A stretch of DNA of 64,000 bases, from positions 1,434,001 through 1,498,000 of the forward strand of contig JAOSJM010000001.1 of assembly GCA_027494165.1 (NCBI GenBank), read 5' to 3'. Shown here one piece after another: positions 18,495-27,627 of this stretch. The DNA comes from Acidimicrobiia bacterium. Lineage in GTDB: Bacteria; Actinomycetota; Acidimicrobiia; IMCC26256; JAOSJM01. Position numbers and translations under genes: made by a program. The first letter of the stretch is position 1. Every line of letters begins with the position of its first letter. The notes beneath the pieces were generated by a model, which was not told where the DNA came from, ran no database searches, and saw only the letters and a program-made list of their open reading frames with translations.

Positions 18495-19562
18495 CTAGCG
18501 GAGGAACTCGGGGACGTCGAAGTCGTCGTCGCCGAGGTCGAGGGCGTCCTCCTCGCCGAGCGCGACCTCCTCCTCGCGGAGCCCGAGCGGGGCCTCGGCC
18601 CGGCGCTCGCCCTCGAAGCGGTCGAAGCCCGCGGCGATGACGGTGATCCGGACCTCGTCGCCGAGGGCGTCGTCGATGACCGCCCCGAAGATGATGTTGG
18701 CGTCGGGGTGGGCCGCCTCGGAGATGATCTCGGCCGCCTCGTTCACCTCGAACAGCCCGAGGTCCGACGGGCCCGACACGTTGAGCAGGATCCCCCGCGC
18801 GCCCTCGATGCTCGCCTCCAGCAGCGGGCTCGAGATGGCCGCTCGGGCGGCGCTCACCGCGCGGCCGTCGCCGGACGAGTAGCCGATGCCCATCAGCGCC
18901 GACCCGGCGTTGGTCATGATCATCTTGACGTCGGCGAAGTCGGTGTTGATGAGGCCGGGCGTCGTGATGAGGTCGGTGATCCCCTGGACGCCCTGCAGCA
19001 GCACCTCGTCGGCCATCTTGAACGCGTTGAGCATCGAGGTCTTCTCGTCGGAGACCTGGAGCAGCCGGTCGTTGGGGATGATGATGAGGGTGTCGACCTT
19101 CTCCTTGAGCCGCTGGATGCCCGCCTCGGCCTGCACCGATCGCCGACGCCCCTCGAACGTGAACGGCCGCGTCACGACCCCGATCGTGAGCGCCCCGAGG
19201 CTCTTCGCGACCTCGGCCACGATCGGGGCGCCGCCCGTGCCGGTTCCCCCGCCCTTGCCCGCGGTGATGAAGACCATGTCGGACCCCTTGAGGACCTCCT
19301 CGATCTCCTCGCGGTGCTCCTCGGCCGCCTGACGGCCGACCTCGGGGTCCGAGCCCGCGCCCAGGCCCCGCGTGAGCTGGCGCCCCACGTCGAGCTTGAC
19401 GTCGGCGTCGCTGAGGAGCAGGGCCTGCGCGTCGGTGTTCACGGCGATGAACTCGACGCCCTTGAGGCCGGCATCGATCATCCGGTTCACCGCGTTGCAG
19501 CCCCCACCGCCGATCCCCACGACCTTGATCACGGCGAGGTAGTTCTGCGGAGCGCCCAGCAT
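18495..19562 (-). CDS. ftsZ: Cell division GTPase FtsZ
   Basis: Tubulin-like GTPase that forms the division ring. The 355 residues contain [16 protein letters not shown], the tubulin signature [32 protein letters not shown], and the T7 synergy-loop region [26 protein letters not shown] short acidic linker leads to a C-terminal peptide [11 protein letters not shown] for SepF binding. The gene is intact in one frame. ATG 19562 gives a standard N-terminus. The 141 bases upstream are less GC-rich and hold nested palindromes, so it may have its own promoter despite lying inside the dcw run. Confidence 0.97.
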   Translation of the reverse strand: MLGAPQNYLAVIKVVGIGGGGCNAVNRMIDAGLKGVEFIAVNTDAQALLLSDADVKLDVGRQLTRGLGAGSDPEVGRQAAEEHREEIEEVLKGSDMVFITAGKGGGTGTGGAPIVAEVAKSLGALTIGVVTRPFTFEGRRRSVQAEAGIQRLKEKVDTLIIIPNDRLLQVSDEKTSMLNAFKMADEVLLQGVQGITDLITTPGLINTDFADVKMIMTNAGSALMGIGYSSGDGRAVSAARAAISSPLLEASIEGARGILLNVSGPSDLGLFEVNEAAEIISEAAHPDANIIFGAVIDDALGDEVRITVIAAGFDRFEGERRAEAPLGLREEEVALGEEDALDLGDDDFDVPEFLR

Positions 19563-19622
19563 CTCGACCTTCTTCCTGCGTCGCCGCTGGTCAGCGGCGT
19601 GGCGGCCGGGAACCGGCCAGCG

Positions 19623-19653
19623 AACTCTCGACCTCGACTTGAGGTACAGAGTT
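19623..19653 (-). promoter_or_regulatory. 31-base interrupted palindrome upstream of ftsZ
   Basis: Arms AACTCT and ACCTC pair with GAGGT and AGAGTT around a 5-base centre; only a 2-base step inside each arm is unpaired. It lies 61-91 bases before the ftsZ ATG. It could be an operator for a dimeric regulator or a stem in the leader. Confidence 0.55.
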
Positions 19654-19661
19654 ATGTAAAC

Positions 19662-19686
19662 CTACCGTTTGGGTAGAGACTCTACC
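19662..19686 (-). promoter_or_regulatory. Two overlapping palindromes sharing a GGTAG half-site
   Basis: CTACC-N5-GGTAG (19662-19676) and GGTAGAG-A-CTCTACC (19672-19686) share the middle half-site. Only one can form at a time as RNA, so they could act as alternating structures, or as three half-sites for a DNA-binding protein. They lie between the ftsQ stop and the ftsZ start. Confidence 0.5.
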
Positions 19687-19703
19687 GAAGCGGCCTCCGG
19701 AGG

Positions 19704-20495
19704 TCAACGATCATCCTCCGGCGACGACCCCGTGCCCGCCACCGGCGCGCCCGGGACGCGGACGTCCACGTAGGCCACCGGCTCCTCCCCGAGCTCGGCG
19801 AGGACCGCCAGCGCCGCGGCGGCCTTCGCGGCGACGTCCTCCACGGCCCCGAAGCGCACCTCCGGCCCGAAGGCCAGCTCCGCGGTGACGCCCCCGCGGG
19901 TCCCGCGGACCACCACGACCCGACCGCGCAGCTCCTCGGGCAGCTCGGCGAGCAGCGCCACCCCCCGGACGTCCCCGACCGTGCCGCCGGGGTCGGGGAG
20001 GTCCCCCACCCCGCGCACCTCCGGGAGGTCGTCCAGCGGACCGGACCGCTCCCCCAGCACCCGTCCGGTCGCGTCGAGGAGCACCGCGGCCCCGGACCTC
20101 CCCACCCAGGCCACCGGCCGGCGCTCGCGCACCGTCATCCGGACCCGGCCGGGCAGGACCCGCTCGACCCGGGCGTCGAGCACCCACGGCAGCTCCTCGA
20201 CCCGCCGGGCCGCCGCGCCGAGGTCGGCGAGCAGCAGCGGGTCGCCGGTGTCGATGCCCGCGGCTCGGCGGACGTCGTCCGGAGCGGTCTCGGCCGTGCC
20301 CACCACGTCGACGCGGTCCACGTCGAGCAGCGGCGAGCGGATCGCGAGCCAGGCGAGGATCCCCAGGGAGACCGCGGCCACGGCGGCGAGGAGCACGTGC
20401 AGTCGCCGCCGGCCCCGGGCGCGCGCCACCTCCACCCGCCGGGCCCCGATGCGCGGGTCGACCCGCGGGCGACTCGCGGTCGCGGGGCCGTTCAC
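19704..20495 (-). CDS. ftsQ: Cell division protein FtsQ
   Basis: Bitopic divisome protein linking early and late division proteins. 263 residues: basic cytoplasmic tail, one membrane segment (LHVLLAAVAAVSLGILAWLAI, about residues 28-48), then a POTRA domain starting LLDVDRVDVVGTAETAPDDVRRAAGI and a beta domain with VRERRPVAWVGRSGAAVLLDATGRVL. GTG 20495 overlaps the murB stop (GTGA). The extracytoplasmic part ends in a short acidic tail. Intact in one frame. Confidence 0.9.
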   Translation of the reverse strand: MNGPATASRPRVDPRIGARRVEVARARGRRRLHVLLAAVAAVSLGILAWLAIRSPLLDVDRVDVVGTAETAPDDVRRAAGIDTGDPLLLADLGAAARRVEELPWVLDARVERVLPGRVRMTVRERRPVAWVGRSGAAVLLDATGRVLGERSGPLDDLPEVRGVGDLPDPGGTVGDVRGVALLAELPEELRGRVVVVRGTRGGVTAELAFGPEVRFGAVEDVAAKAAAALAVLAELGEEPVAYVDVRVPGAPVAGTGSSPEDDR

Positions 20496-21442
20496 GGCGC
20501 CGCCCCCTCGGTCGGCGGCGACTCGAACCCGACCATCCGCAGCTCGGGCACGAGGACGACGCCGGTCGCCGCCGCCACCCGTCGCCGCACGTCCAGTACG
20601 AGGCGCCGCACGTCCTCGGCGGTCGTGCCCGGCTCGGCCAGGAAGAAGTTGGCGTGCTTCTCCGACACCCGGGCACCCCCGTGGCGCAGGCCCTTGAGCC
20701 CGCACGCGTCCACGAGCCGCCCGGCGGAGTCGCCCGGCGGGTTGCGGAACACCGACCCCGCGTTCGAGCCGCCCGGCTGGTGCTCTCGCCTCCAGCGGAC
20801 GATCTCCGCCAGCCGCGCTTCGCAGTCCTCGGGCCGGTCGGCCGTCACCGCCAACTCGACCCTCGCCACGACCTCCGCGTCGCCGAGCGCCGACGACCGG
20901 TAGCCGAGCGCCAGGTCAACGGGCGTGCGCGCCTCCTCCCCGCCGCCGCCCAGGAGGTCGACGACCCACGCCGACCGCAGGACGTCACGGGTCTCCCGCC
21001 CGTGGCCACCCGCGTTCATGCGCACCGCCCCCGACGCTTCCGGGGATGCCCACGTAGAACTCCAGGCCGGTGCGGCCCGCCGCGGCCGCCCGCCGGGCGA
21101 GCACGGGGAGGAGCACCGCCCCGCCGGCCCGCACGGCGTCGTCGCGCACGTCGATCTGCTCGAAGTCCCCGTCGAGGACCAGGACCAGCCCGGGGAAGCC
21201 GCGGTCGGCCACGAGCAGGTTCGATCCCCGCCCCAGGACGAGGACCGGGGGCCGGCACGCCGCGACCACCGCCGCCACCGCGTCGAGCTCCCGCGTGGAG
21301 CCCGCTCGCGCGAGCACGGCCGCGGGCCCCCGATCCGGTACGTGGTGAGGTCGGCCAGCGGCCGGTCCTGCTCGACGCGCCCGGGGAGCGCCTCCGCGAG
21401 GTCGCGGGCGAGGCGCTCGAGATCGGCGTCCACGACCCTCAC
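20492..21442 (-). CDS. murB: UDP-N-acetylenolpyruvoylglucosamine reductase, two probable frameshifts
   Basis: FAD enzyme that reduces enolpyruvyl-UDP-GlcNAc to UDP-MurNAc. Parts seen: DRPLADLTTYRIGGP (start of the FAD domain), LGRGSNLLVADRGFPGLV, GIPGSVGG, AVRMNAGGHGRE, LGYRSSALGD, and NAGSVFRNPPGDSAGRLVDACGLKG (catalytic Ser/Glu region). The frame breaks near 21331 (CCC; one C restores IGGPAAVLARAGS) and near 21027 (G-run; restores GGAVRMNAGG). GTG 21442 overlaps the murC stop (GTGA). Confidence 0.9.
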   Translation of the reverse strand: MRVVDADLERLARDLAEALPGRVEQDRPLADLTTYRIGGPRPCSRERAPRGSSTRWRRWSRRAGPRSSSWGGDRTCSWPTAASPGWSWSSTGTSSRSTCATTPCGPAGRCSSPCSPGGRPRRAAPAWSSTWASPEASGAVRMNAGGHGRETRDVLRSAWVVDLLGGGGEEARTPVDLALGYRSSALGDAEVVARVELAVTADRPEDCEARLAEIVRWRREHQPGGSNAGSVFRNPPGDSAGRLVDACGLKGLRHGGARVSEKHANFFLAEPGTTAEDVRRLVLDVRRRVAAATGVVLVPELRMVGFESPPTEGAAP

Positions 21443-22867
21443 CGCTCCCCCGGGGTCGCGTCGCCCGCCGCGGCCAACCACTCGCCGGCGAGGGTGGTGA
21501 GGTCACCGGCCCCCAGCGTCAGCACGAGGTCTCCCGGACGGGCGAGGCGCCGGACGTGATCGAGGAGCTCGGCTCGGTGCGGGAGGTAGACGACCTCCTG
21601 GTCCGGGTGGGCGTCGAGCACCGCCCGCAGGACGAGGCGGCCCGACACGCCGGGCTCGGCCGGCTCCCCGGCCGCGTACACGTCGGTGAGGACGAGGACG
21701 TCGACCCCGTGGAACGCGTCCCCGAACTCGCGCCAGAGGCGGGCCGTGCGCGTGTACCGGTGCGGCTGGAACACGACGACCACCCTCCTCCATCTCCCCT
21801 CCTGCGCGGCCGCGACGGCCGCCACGACCTCACCGGGGAGATGCGCGTAGTCGTCGACCAGGGTGACGCCGTCCACCTCGCCCCTGAACTGGAACCGTCG
21901 GGCCACCCCGCCGAAGCCGCTCAGCGCCGACGCCACCGCGTCGAAGGGCACGCCCAGCTCGAGCGCGGTCGCCGCCGCCCCCACCGCGTTCAGGGCGTTG
22001 TGCCGGCCCGGGACCGGGAGCTCGACGGTTCCGAGGACCTCGGCGTCGCGGTGCACCTCGAAGCGGCTCCCCGAGCGGCGACCCTCGTAGCCCGCGAGCC
22101 GGTAGCGCGCCGCGCCGCCCTCCACCCCGTAGGTCACCACGCCCGGCATCGACGCGACGAGCTCCCGGAGGACCGGGTCGTCCACGCAGGCCACCCGGAG
22201 GCCGCGCACGCCGCGCAGGAACCGGACGAAGGCCTCGACCAGGGCCTCGAAGCCGCCGTAGTGGTCGAGGTGGTCCGGCTCGACGTTCGTGACCAGGGCC
22301 GCCTCCGGGTCCAGCGCCAGGAACGTCCCGTCGCTCTCGTCGGCCTCGACGACGAGCCACTCCCCGTCCTCGTACGCGGCGTTGGACCCCACCTCGTTGA
22401 GATCACCCCCGATGAGGAAGCTGGGCCGCCACCCCGCACCGCGCAGGACGAGGGCCAGCATCGACGACGTGGTCGTCTTGCCGTGGCTCCCGGCGACCGC
22501 GATCGCCCGGCGGGTGGCGACCACGGCCGCCAGGACCCGGGAGCGCGCCAGGACGGGGATCCCCCGCTCCAGCGCCGCTCGGATCTCCGGGTTGTCGGCC
22601 GGGACGGCCGTCGACACGACCACCGCGTCCGTCCGGGGCGGCACGTGCTCCGGGGCGTGCCCGACCCGGGCGTCCACCCCCAGCGCCCGGAGCCGTTCCA
22701 GGACGCTCGAGTCGCGCAGGTCCGAGCCGCTCACGGTGTGGCCCATGCGCACCAGGACCGTCGCGATGCCGCTCATCCCGGCCCCGCCCACCCCCGACCA
22801 CGTGGATCCGGCGCGGACCGGCGAGGTCGAAGGGCGGTTCGGGAGCGAACCGCTCAGGTGACGCCAC
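21439..22867 (-). CDS. murC: UDP-N-acetylmuramate-L-alanine ligase, one probable frameshift
   Basis: Adds L-alanine to UDP-MurNAc with ATP. N-terminal Rossmann site GVGGAGMSGIATVLVRMGH, ATP loop AVAGSHGKTTTSSMLALVL, VEADESDGTFLALDPEAALVTNVEPDHLDHY, and C-terminal VDDYAHLPGEVVAAVAAA plus FQPHRYTRTARL are all clear. The first codons (MASPERFAPEPPFDLAGPRR, then IHVV) sit in another frame; the break is at the G-run near 22796. GTG 22867 overlaps the murG end by 14 bases. Length about 475 residues. Confidence 0.93.
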
Positions 22868-23962
22868 GGGCCACCTCCTCGACGACGTCGGCGAGCCGCT
22901 CGGCCGCGTCCGGGCGGGCCATGGCCCGCGCCGCCGATCCCATGGTCGCCAGCCGGTCGGGCCGGGCGAGGAGCTCGCCGACCTCGGTGTCGAGGCGGGG
23001 GGCGTCGCAGTCGGCGTCGGTGACGAGCACCGCCGCGCCGGCGTCGACCATCGCCCGGGCGTTGCGGGCCTGGTGGTCGCCGGGCGCCCCTGGCAGCGGC
23101 ACGAGCACCGCGGGGGTGCCCGAGGCGGCCAGCTCCGCCACGGTGAGGGCCCCCGCCCGGCACACGACGACCGCGGCCCGGGCGTAGAGGCGCTCCATGT
23201 GCTCCTCGTAGCCCACGAGGTCGTAGCGCAGGGCGTCGCCGGGCCGGCGCAGACCCTCGAGGCTCACCCGGCAGTCGTCGTGGTCGCGCCGGCCCGACAC
23301 GTGGACGACGGCACGGTCGGTGCGGCGTCGCCAGCGGTCGTACAGGCCGAGCGCGGCCTGGTTGAGGCGCCGGGCCCCGAGGCTCCCGCCCACGAACACC
23401 ACCGTGGCCCGGTCCGGGTCCGGGTCCCGCTCGACCGCCACGATCTCGGGCCGGACCGGGTTCCCGGTGACCGTGGCGCCTCGCAGCGGCGTCCCCTCGA
23501 GCGCGACCGCGGCCCGGGCCCCCATCCGCACGGCGAGGCGGTTGGCCAGCCCCGGCGCGGCGTTCTGCTCGTGCACGACCGTGGGGAGGCGGCGGAGCCG
23601 GGCCGCGACCAGGCAGGGCAGGGAGGCGTACCCGCCGAAGCCCACGACGACCCGCGGCCGCCACCGTCCGAGGAGGCGGAACGATGCGACGAGCGCGACC
23701 AGCGCCTCCCACGCGGCGCGGAGGTTGGCCACGGTGAGACGGCGCTGGAGTCCCCGGCCCGGCATCAGCTCGACGTCGAACCCCGATGCCGGGACGGCAC
23801 TCGCCTCGAGGCCCCGGCGCGCTCCGACGAAGCGGATCGTGCCGGCGGGGTGCCCTCGGGCGACGAGCGCCCGGGCCAGCGCGAGGGCGGGGTACACGTG
23901 GCCCCCGGTCCCCCGCCCGCCACCACGGCGAAGGCGCGCTCCCCGGCGCCGGCGTCGGTCAC
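22854..23962 (-). CDS. murG: UDP-N-acetylglucosamine-lipid I GlcNAc transferase, one probable frameshift
   Basis: Membrane-associated glycosyltransferase that turns lipid I into lipid II. Motifs: AGGGTGGHVYPALALARAL (acceptor loop, restored by one G at the GGGGG near 23915), VVGFGGYASLP, HEQNAAPGLANRL, FVGGSLGARRLNQ and CRAGALTVAELAASGTPAVLVPLPGAPGDHQ (UDP-GlcNAc site). Repaired length is 369 residues. GTG 23962 overlaps the ftsW stop (GTGA). Confidence 0.93.
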
Positions 23963-25137
23963 AGGCGGCCCTGCCGGGCGACGTTGCCGAGGATCCCCGC
24001 CGCCGCCATCGTGAACACGAGGGCCGAGCCGCCGAACGACACGAACGGGAGCGTGATCCCCGACACCGGCAGCAGGCCGATGACCGCCCCGATGTTGATG
24101 AGCGCCTGCCCCACGACCCAGGCGGTGATCCCCGCCGCGAGGAGCGTCCCGAAGCGGTCGGGGGCCCGGATCGCGGCCCGCACGCCGAGGACGGCGAAGC
24201 CCCCGAAGAGCAGGAGCACGAGCAGGCAGCCGAGGAGCCCCAACTCCTCGCCGACGATGGCGAAGATGAAGTCCGTGTGCGCGTTCGGCAGGAACATCCA
24301 CTTGGCCCGCCCGGAACCGAGCCCGACGCCGGTCCAGCCCCCGCTGCCCAGCGCGATGAGGGACTGGGCGATCTGGTAGCCGGTGTTCGACGGATCGGAC
24401 CAGGGGTTGAGGTAGGCGAACACGCGGGCCCGCCGGTACGGCGCCGCCACGGCGAGGAGGGCGGCGGCGGCGAGGCCCGCGCCACCGAGCACCGCGAGGT
24501 GGCGGAGCCGCACCCCTCCGACCACGAGCACGGCCGCCACCACGAGCGCCAGGACGATCGTGGAGTCCATGTCCGGCTCCTGGAGCACCAGGAAGGCGAG
24601 GCCCCCGAAGACGACGAGCACGGGACGCAGCACGCGCCGCCAGTCGTGCAGCTCGTCGCGCCGTCGGGTCAGCACGTCGGCCGCGTAGACCAGGAGCGCG
24701 AGCTTCGCGAGCTCGCTGGGCTGGAACCGCCACGACCCCGTCCCGAGCCAGCGTCGCGATCCCGAGACCTTGACGCCGAGACCCGGGACCAGGACCAGGA
24801 CGAGGAGCACGGCCGCGACCACCAGGAGCGGGACCACGACGCGCTGCAGGCGCCGGTAGTCGACCCGCGCCGCGACCACGAAGGCGGCGGCCCCCACGAG
24901 GCTCCACAGGACCTGGCGCTCGAAGATGCGCCAGGACGATCCGTACTGGTCGAGGGAGACCACCGACGAGGCCGACAGGACCATGACGAGGCCGACGACG
25001 TTGAGCACGGCCACCACCGCGACCAGCAGCACGTACGTGGGCGGCCGGCGGCTGCCCGCCAGGGCCCAGGCCCGCCGGGCCTGCCCGACCCGTGCCGCCA
25101 GCGGCGAGCGCCGGAGCGCGAGGCCCTCAGTCGCCAT
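23959..25137 (-). CDS. ftsW: SEDS-family lipid II polymerase FtsW
   Basis: Septal peptidoglycan glycosyltransferase working with FtsI. 392 residues, about ten hydrophobic segments. Conserved pieces: SRRWLGTGSWRFQPSELAKL, LQEPDMDSTIVLAL, GYQIAQSLIALGSGGWTGVGLGSGRAKW, LPNAHTDFIFAIVGEELGLLG, and GLLPVSGITLPFVSFGGSAL. A 34-residue cytoplasmic N-terminus precedes the first helix. ATG 25137 overlaps the murD 3' end by 11 bases. Intact in one frame. Confidence 0.95.
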   Translation of the reverse strand: MATEGLALRRSPLAARVGQARRAWALAGSRRPPTYVLLVAVVAVLNVVGLVMVLSASSVVSLDQYGSSWRIFERQVLWSLVGAAAFVVAARVDYRRLQRVVVPLLVVAAVLLVLVLVPGLGVKVSGSRRWLGTGSWRFQPSELAKLALLVYAADVLTRRRDELHDWRRVLRPVLVVFGGLAFLVLQEPDMDSTIVLALVVAAVLVVGGVRLRHLAVLGGAGLAAAALLAVAAPYRRARVFAYLNPWSDPSNTGYQIAQSLIALGSGGWTGVGLGSGRAKWMFLPNAHTDFIFAIVGEELGLLGCLLVLLLFGGFAVLGVRAAIRAPDRFGTLLAAGITAWVVGQALINIGAVIGLLPVSGITLPFVSFGGSALVFTMAAAGILGNVARQGRL

Positions 25138-26473
25138 GACGATCCCTCCCTGTGGTGGTCGCGGCCAGCGGGAGCTGCGCCACCTCCGACGCGAAGTCGT
25201 CCCCCCGCGCGCCGTAGTCCCGGTACCAGTCGAACGACGCGCACGCCGGCGACAGCAGCACGACGTCGCCGGGGCGGGCCCGCTCCGCCGCCAGGCGCAC
25301 GGCCTCCCGCATCGACCCGGCGGTCACGGTCCGCACCACACCCTCGAAGGCCCGCCGCACGTCCGGGGCGGCCTCTCCCAGGGCGACCACCGCGCGGAGC
25401 CTCGACGCGATCGGCCGCAGCGCGGCGAGGTCGAGGCCCTTGTTCCGCCCCCCGGCGAGGAGCACGACGCGCTCGAAGCCCTCGACCGCGCACCTCGTGG
25501 CGTGCGGGTTCGTGGCCTTCGAGTCGTCGAAGTAGCGGACGCCCGCCACCTCCCCGACGAGCTGCAGCCGGTGCGGGAGCCCGCGGAAGGCCTCGAGCGC
25601 GCTCCGCACGCCCTCGGGCGTCCCGCCCACGTCCAGCGCCGCCACGGCGGCCGCGGCCGCGTTGGCCCGATCGACGGGCCGGCGCTCGGGGAACCCGGGC
25701 ACCACGTCGAGCGCGGCGTGCGCCGTCGCGCCGAGCGGATCGCCGTCGAAGGCCACCCCGGGCCGGCCGGGAACGGCCCGGAACCCGACCCGGCGGGCCG
25801 GCCCCCCGGCCGCCAGGCGGGCGGCCACGGGGTCGTCGGCGCCGAAGACGAGGAGGTCGCCGTCGCGCTGGTTGGCGAAGAGGCGGGCCTTGGCCCGGGC
25901 GTAGGCGTCGAAGTCGGCGTGCCAGTCCAGGTGGTCCTCGGCCACGTTGAGGAGGACCGCCACCCGCGGCCGGAACGACTCGGTGAAGCGGAGCTGGAAC
26001 GAGGAGACCTCGGCCACGATCAAGTCGGCGTCGTCGTGGACCGCGTCGAGGAGCGGCCGGCCGATGTTGCCGGCGGCCACCGCCCGCCTCCCCGAACGCT
26101 CGAGCATCGCCGTCGCGAGGGTGGTGACCGTCGTCTTGCCGTTGGTCCCGGTGATGGCCACGATCGGGCAGGACGCCTCGAGGCCGGCGACCTCCACCTC
26201 GCTGTGGACCGGGATGCCCGCCGCCGCCGCGGCCCGCAGGGCCGCGTGGCGCTCGGGCACCCCCGGGCTGGGGACGACGACGTCCGCCGCCCGGGCCAGC
26301 GCCCCGGCCCGCTCCTCGTCGGGTGCCTCCACCAGCGTGACGCCCTTCGGCGCCGGGACCCCGCCGGGCCGGTCCTCGATCACCGTGACGTCGTGGCCGG
26401 CCCGCAGGGCGTGCCGCACGACGGCCTCCCCGGTGACGCCCAGGCCGACCACGAGCACACGTCGGGCGCTCAA
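25127..26473 (-). CDS. murD: UDP-N-acetylmuramoyl-alanine-D-glutamate ligase
   Basis: Adds D-glutamate to UDP-MurNAc-L-Ala. 448 residues from TTG 26473, which overlaps the mraY stop (TTGA). N-terminal VLVVGLGVTGEAVVRHALRA, ATP loop ITGTNGKTTVTTLATAML, NIGRPLLDAV, AEVSSFQL, LNVAEDHLDWH, and C-terminal GVRYFDDSKATNPHATRCAV and LLAGGRNKGLDL are present, as is LLSPACASFDWYRDYGARGDDF. Intact in one frame. The TTG start is inferred from the overlap and the position of the Rossmann fold. Confidence 0.93.
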   Translation of the reverse strand: MSARRVLVVGLGVTGEAVVRHALRAGHDVTVIEDRPGGVPAPKGVTLVEAPDEERAGALARAADVVVPSPGVPERHAALRAAAAAGIPVHSEVEVAGLEASCPIVAITGTNGKTTVTTLATAMLERSGRRAVAAGNIGRPLLDAVHDDADLIVAEVSSFQLRFTESFRPRVAVLLNVAEDHLDWHADFDAYARAKARLFANQRDGDLLVFGADDPVAARLAAGGPARRVGFRAVPGRPGVAFDGDPLGATAHAALDVVPGFPERRPVDRANAAAAAVAALDVGGTPEGVRSALEAFRGLPHRLQLVGEVAGVRYFDDSKATNPHATRCAVEGFERVVLLAGGRNKGLDLAALRPIASRLRAVVALGEAAPDVRRAFEGVVRTVTAGSMREAVRLAAERARPGDVVLLSPACASFDWYRDYGARGDDFASEVAQLPLAATTTGRDRHGD

Positions 26474-27515
26474 TCCAGCACCCCCGGGATCCGGATGTAG
26501 TCCGCGTAGAACAGGCCCATCCCGAGGGCGACGCCCATCCCGGCCAGGAGCCAGAACCGGACGATCACCGTGGTCTCGGGCCACCCCAGCACCTCGAAGT
26601 GGTGGTGCACCGGGGCCATGCGCAGGACCCGGCGCCCGAAGCCGCGGAAGGCCACGACCTGGGCGATGACGCTCAACGTCTCGACGACGTAGAGACCCCC
26701 GAGGATGGGCAGGAGGAGGTGGGTGTTGGTGAGCAGGGCGAGCCCCGCCATGGCCCCGCCGAGGGCGAGCGACCCCGTGTCGCCCATGAACACCTGGGCC
26801 GGCGCCGCGTTCCACCACAGGAACCCGGCGCAGGCGCCCGCCATGGCCGCCGCCACGACGGCGAGGTCGAGCGACCCCGCCGGGAGGGCCTCGTAGACGA
26901 ACGGGTGGCGGAACTGCCAGAAGGCGATCACGACGAAGCCGCTGAAGATCAGCGTGGCCGACCCGGCGGCGAGCCCGTCGAGCCCGTCGGTGAGGTTGAC
27001 CCCGTTGGTGGACGCGAGGATCACGAGGATCGCCCAGACCGCCCAGAGGCCCTGGCCGAGATCGAGGTCGAGGAGCCGCGTGAAGGACAGATGGGTGGAG
27101 GTGTCGACCCAGCGGAGGGCGAGGAGGGCGAAGCCGGTGGCCACGAGGAGTTGGCCCCCGAGCTTCCCCGCTTGCGCAGGCCCAGGTTGCGCCGCCGGCG
27201 GACCGCCAGGTAGTCGTCGACGAACCCGACGGTCGCCATGCCCACGACCAGCGCCATGAGCGTGATGCCCGTCCGGGCGAACTTGATCTCGTCGGTGCGG
27301 AGATGGGCGACGAAGTACCCCCCGACCGCACCGGCCACGATGCCGATGCCGCCCATGGTCGGCGTCCCCGCCTTCGTGGCGTGCGGGTGCTCGAAGGGCC
27401 CGTCGTCGCGGATGAGCTGGCCGATCCCCCGGGACCGCAGCACGCGGATGAGCAGCGGGGTGACGAGCACCGAGAGCAGGAAGCCCGTCGCGCCGCCCAT
27501 GAGGAGGGGGATCAC
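26470..27515 (-). CDS. mraY: Phospho-MurNAc-pentapeptide translocase, one probable frameshift
   Basis: Integral membrane enzyme that makes lipid I from undecaprenyl phosphate. About ten membrane segments; motifs are ATKAGTPTMGGIGI, GFVDDYLAVRRRRNLGLRKRG, TNGVNLTDGLDGLAAG, NAAPAQVFMGDTGSLALGG and the HHH site MAPVHHHFEVLGW. One G added at the GGGG near 27168 joins RKRG to KLGGQLLVATGF; repaired length is 348 residues. GTG 27515 is chosen; ATG 27500 is in frame. murF, its usual upstream neighbour, is missing. Confidence 0.93.
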
Positions 27516-27627
27516 GGGGCGCCCCCGGGGAGCTCGCGCATCCCGCTATCACAGCACGCGCCGGGGGCCGGACCGGGGATCGTCGCCACCTTCCGCGCGA
27601 CTCCGACGACGATTCGCGGCCACCGGC

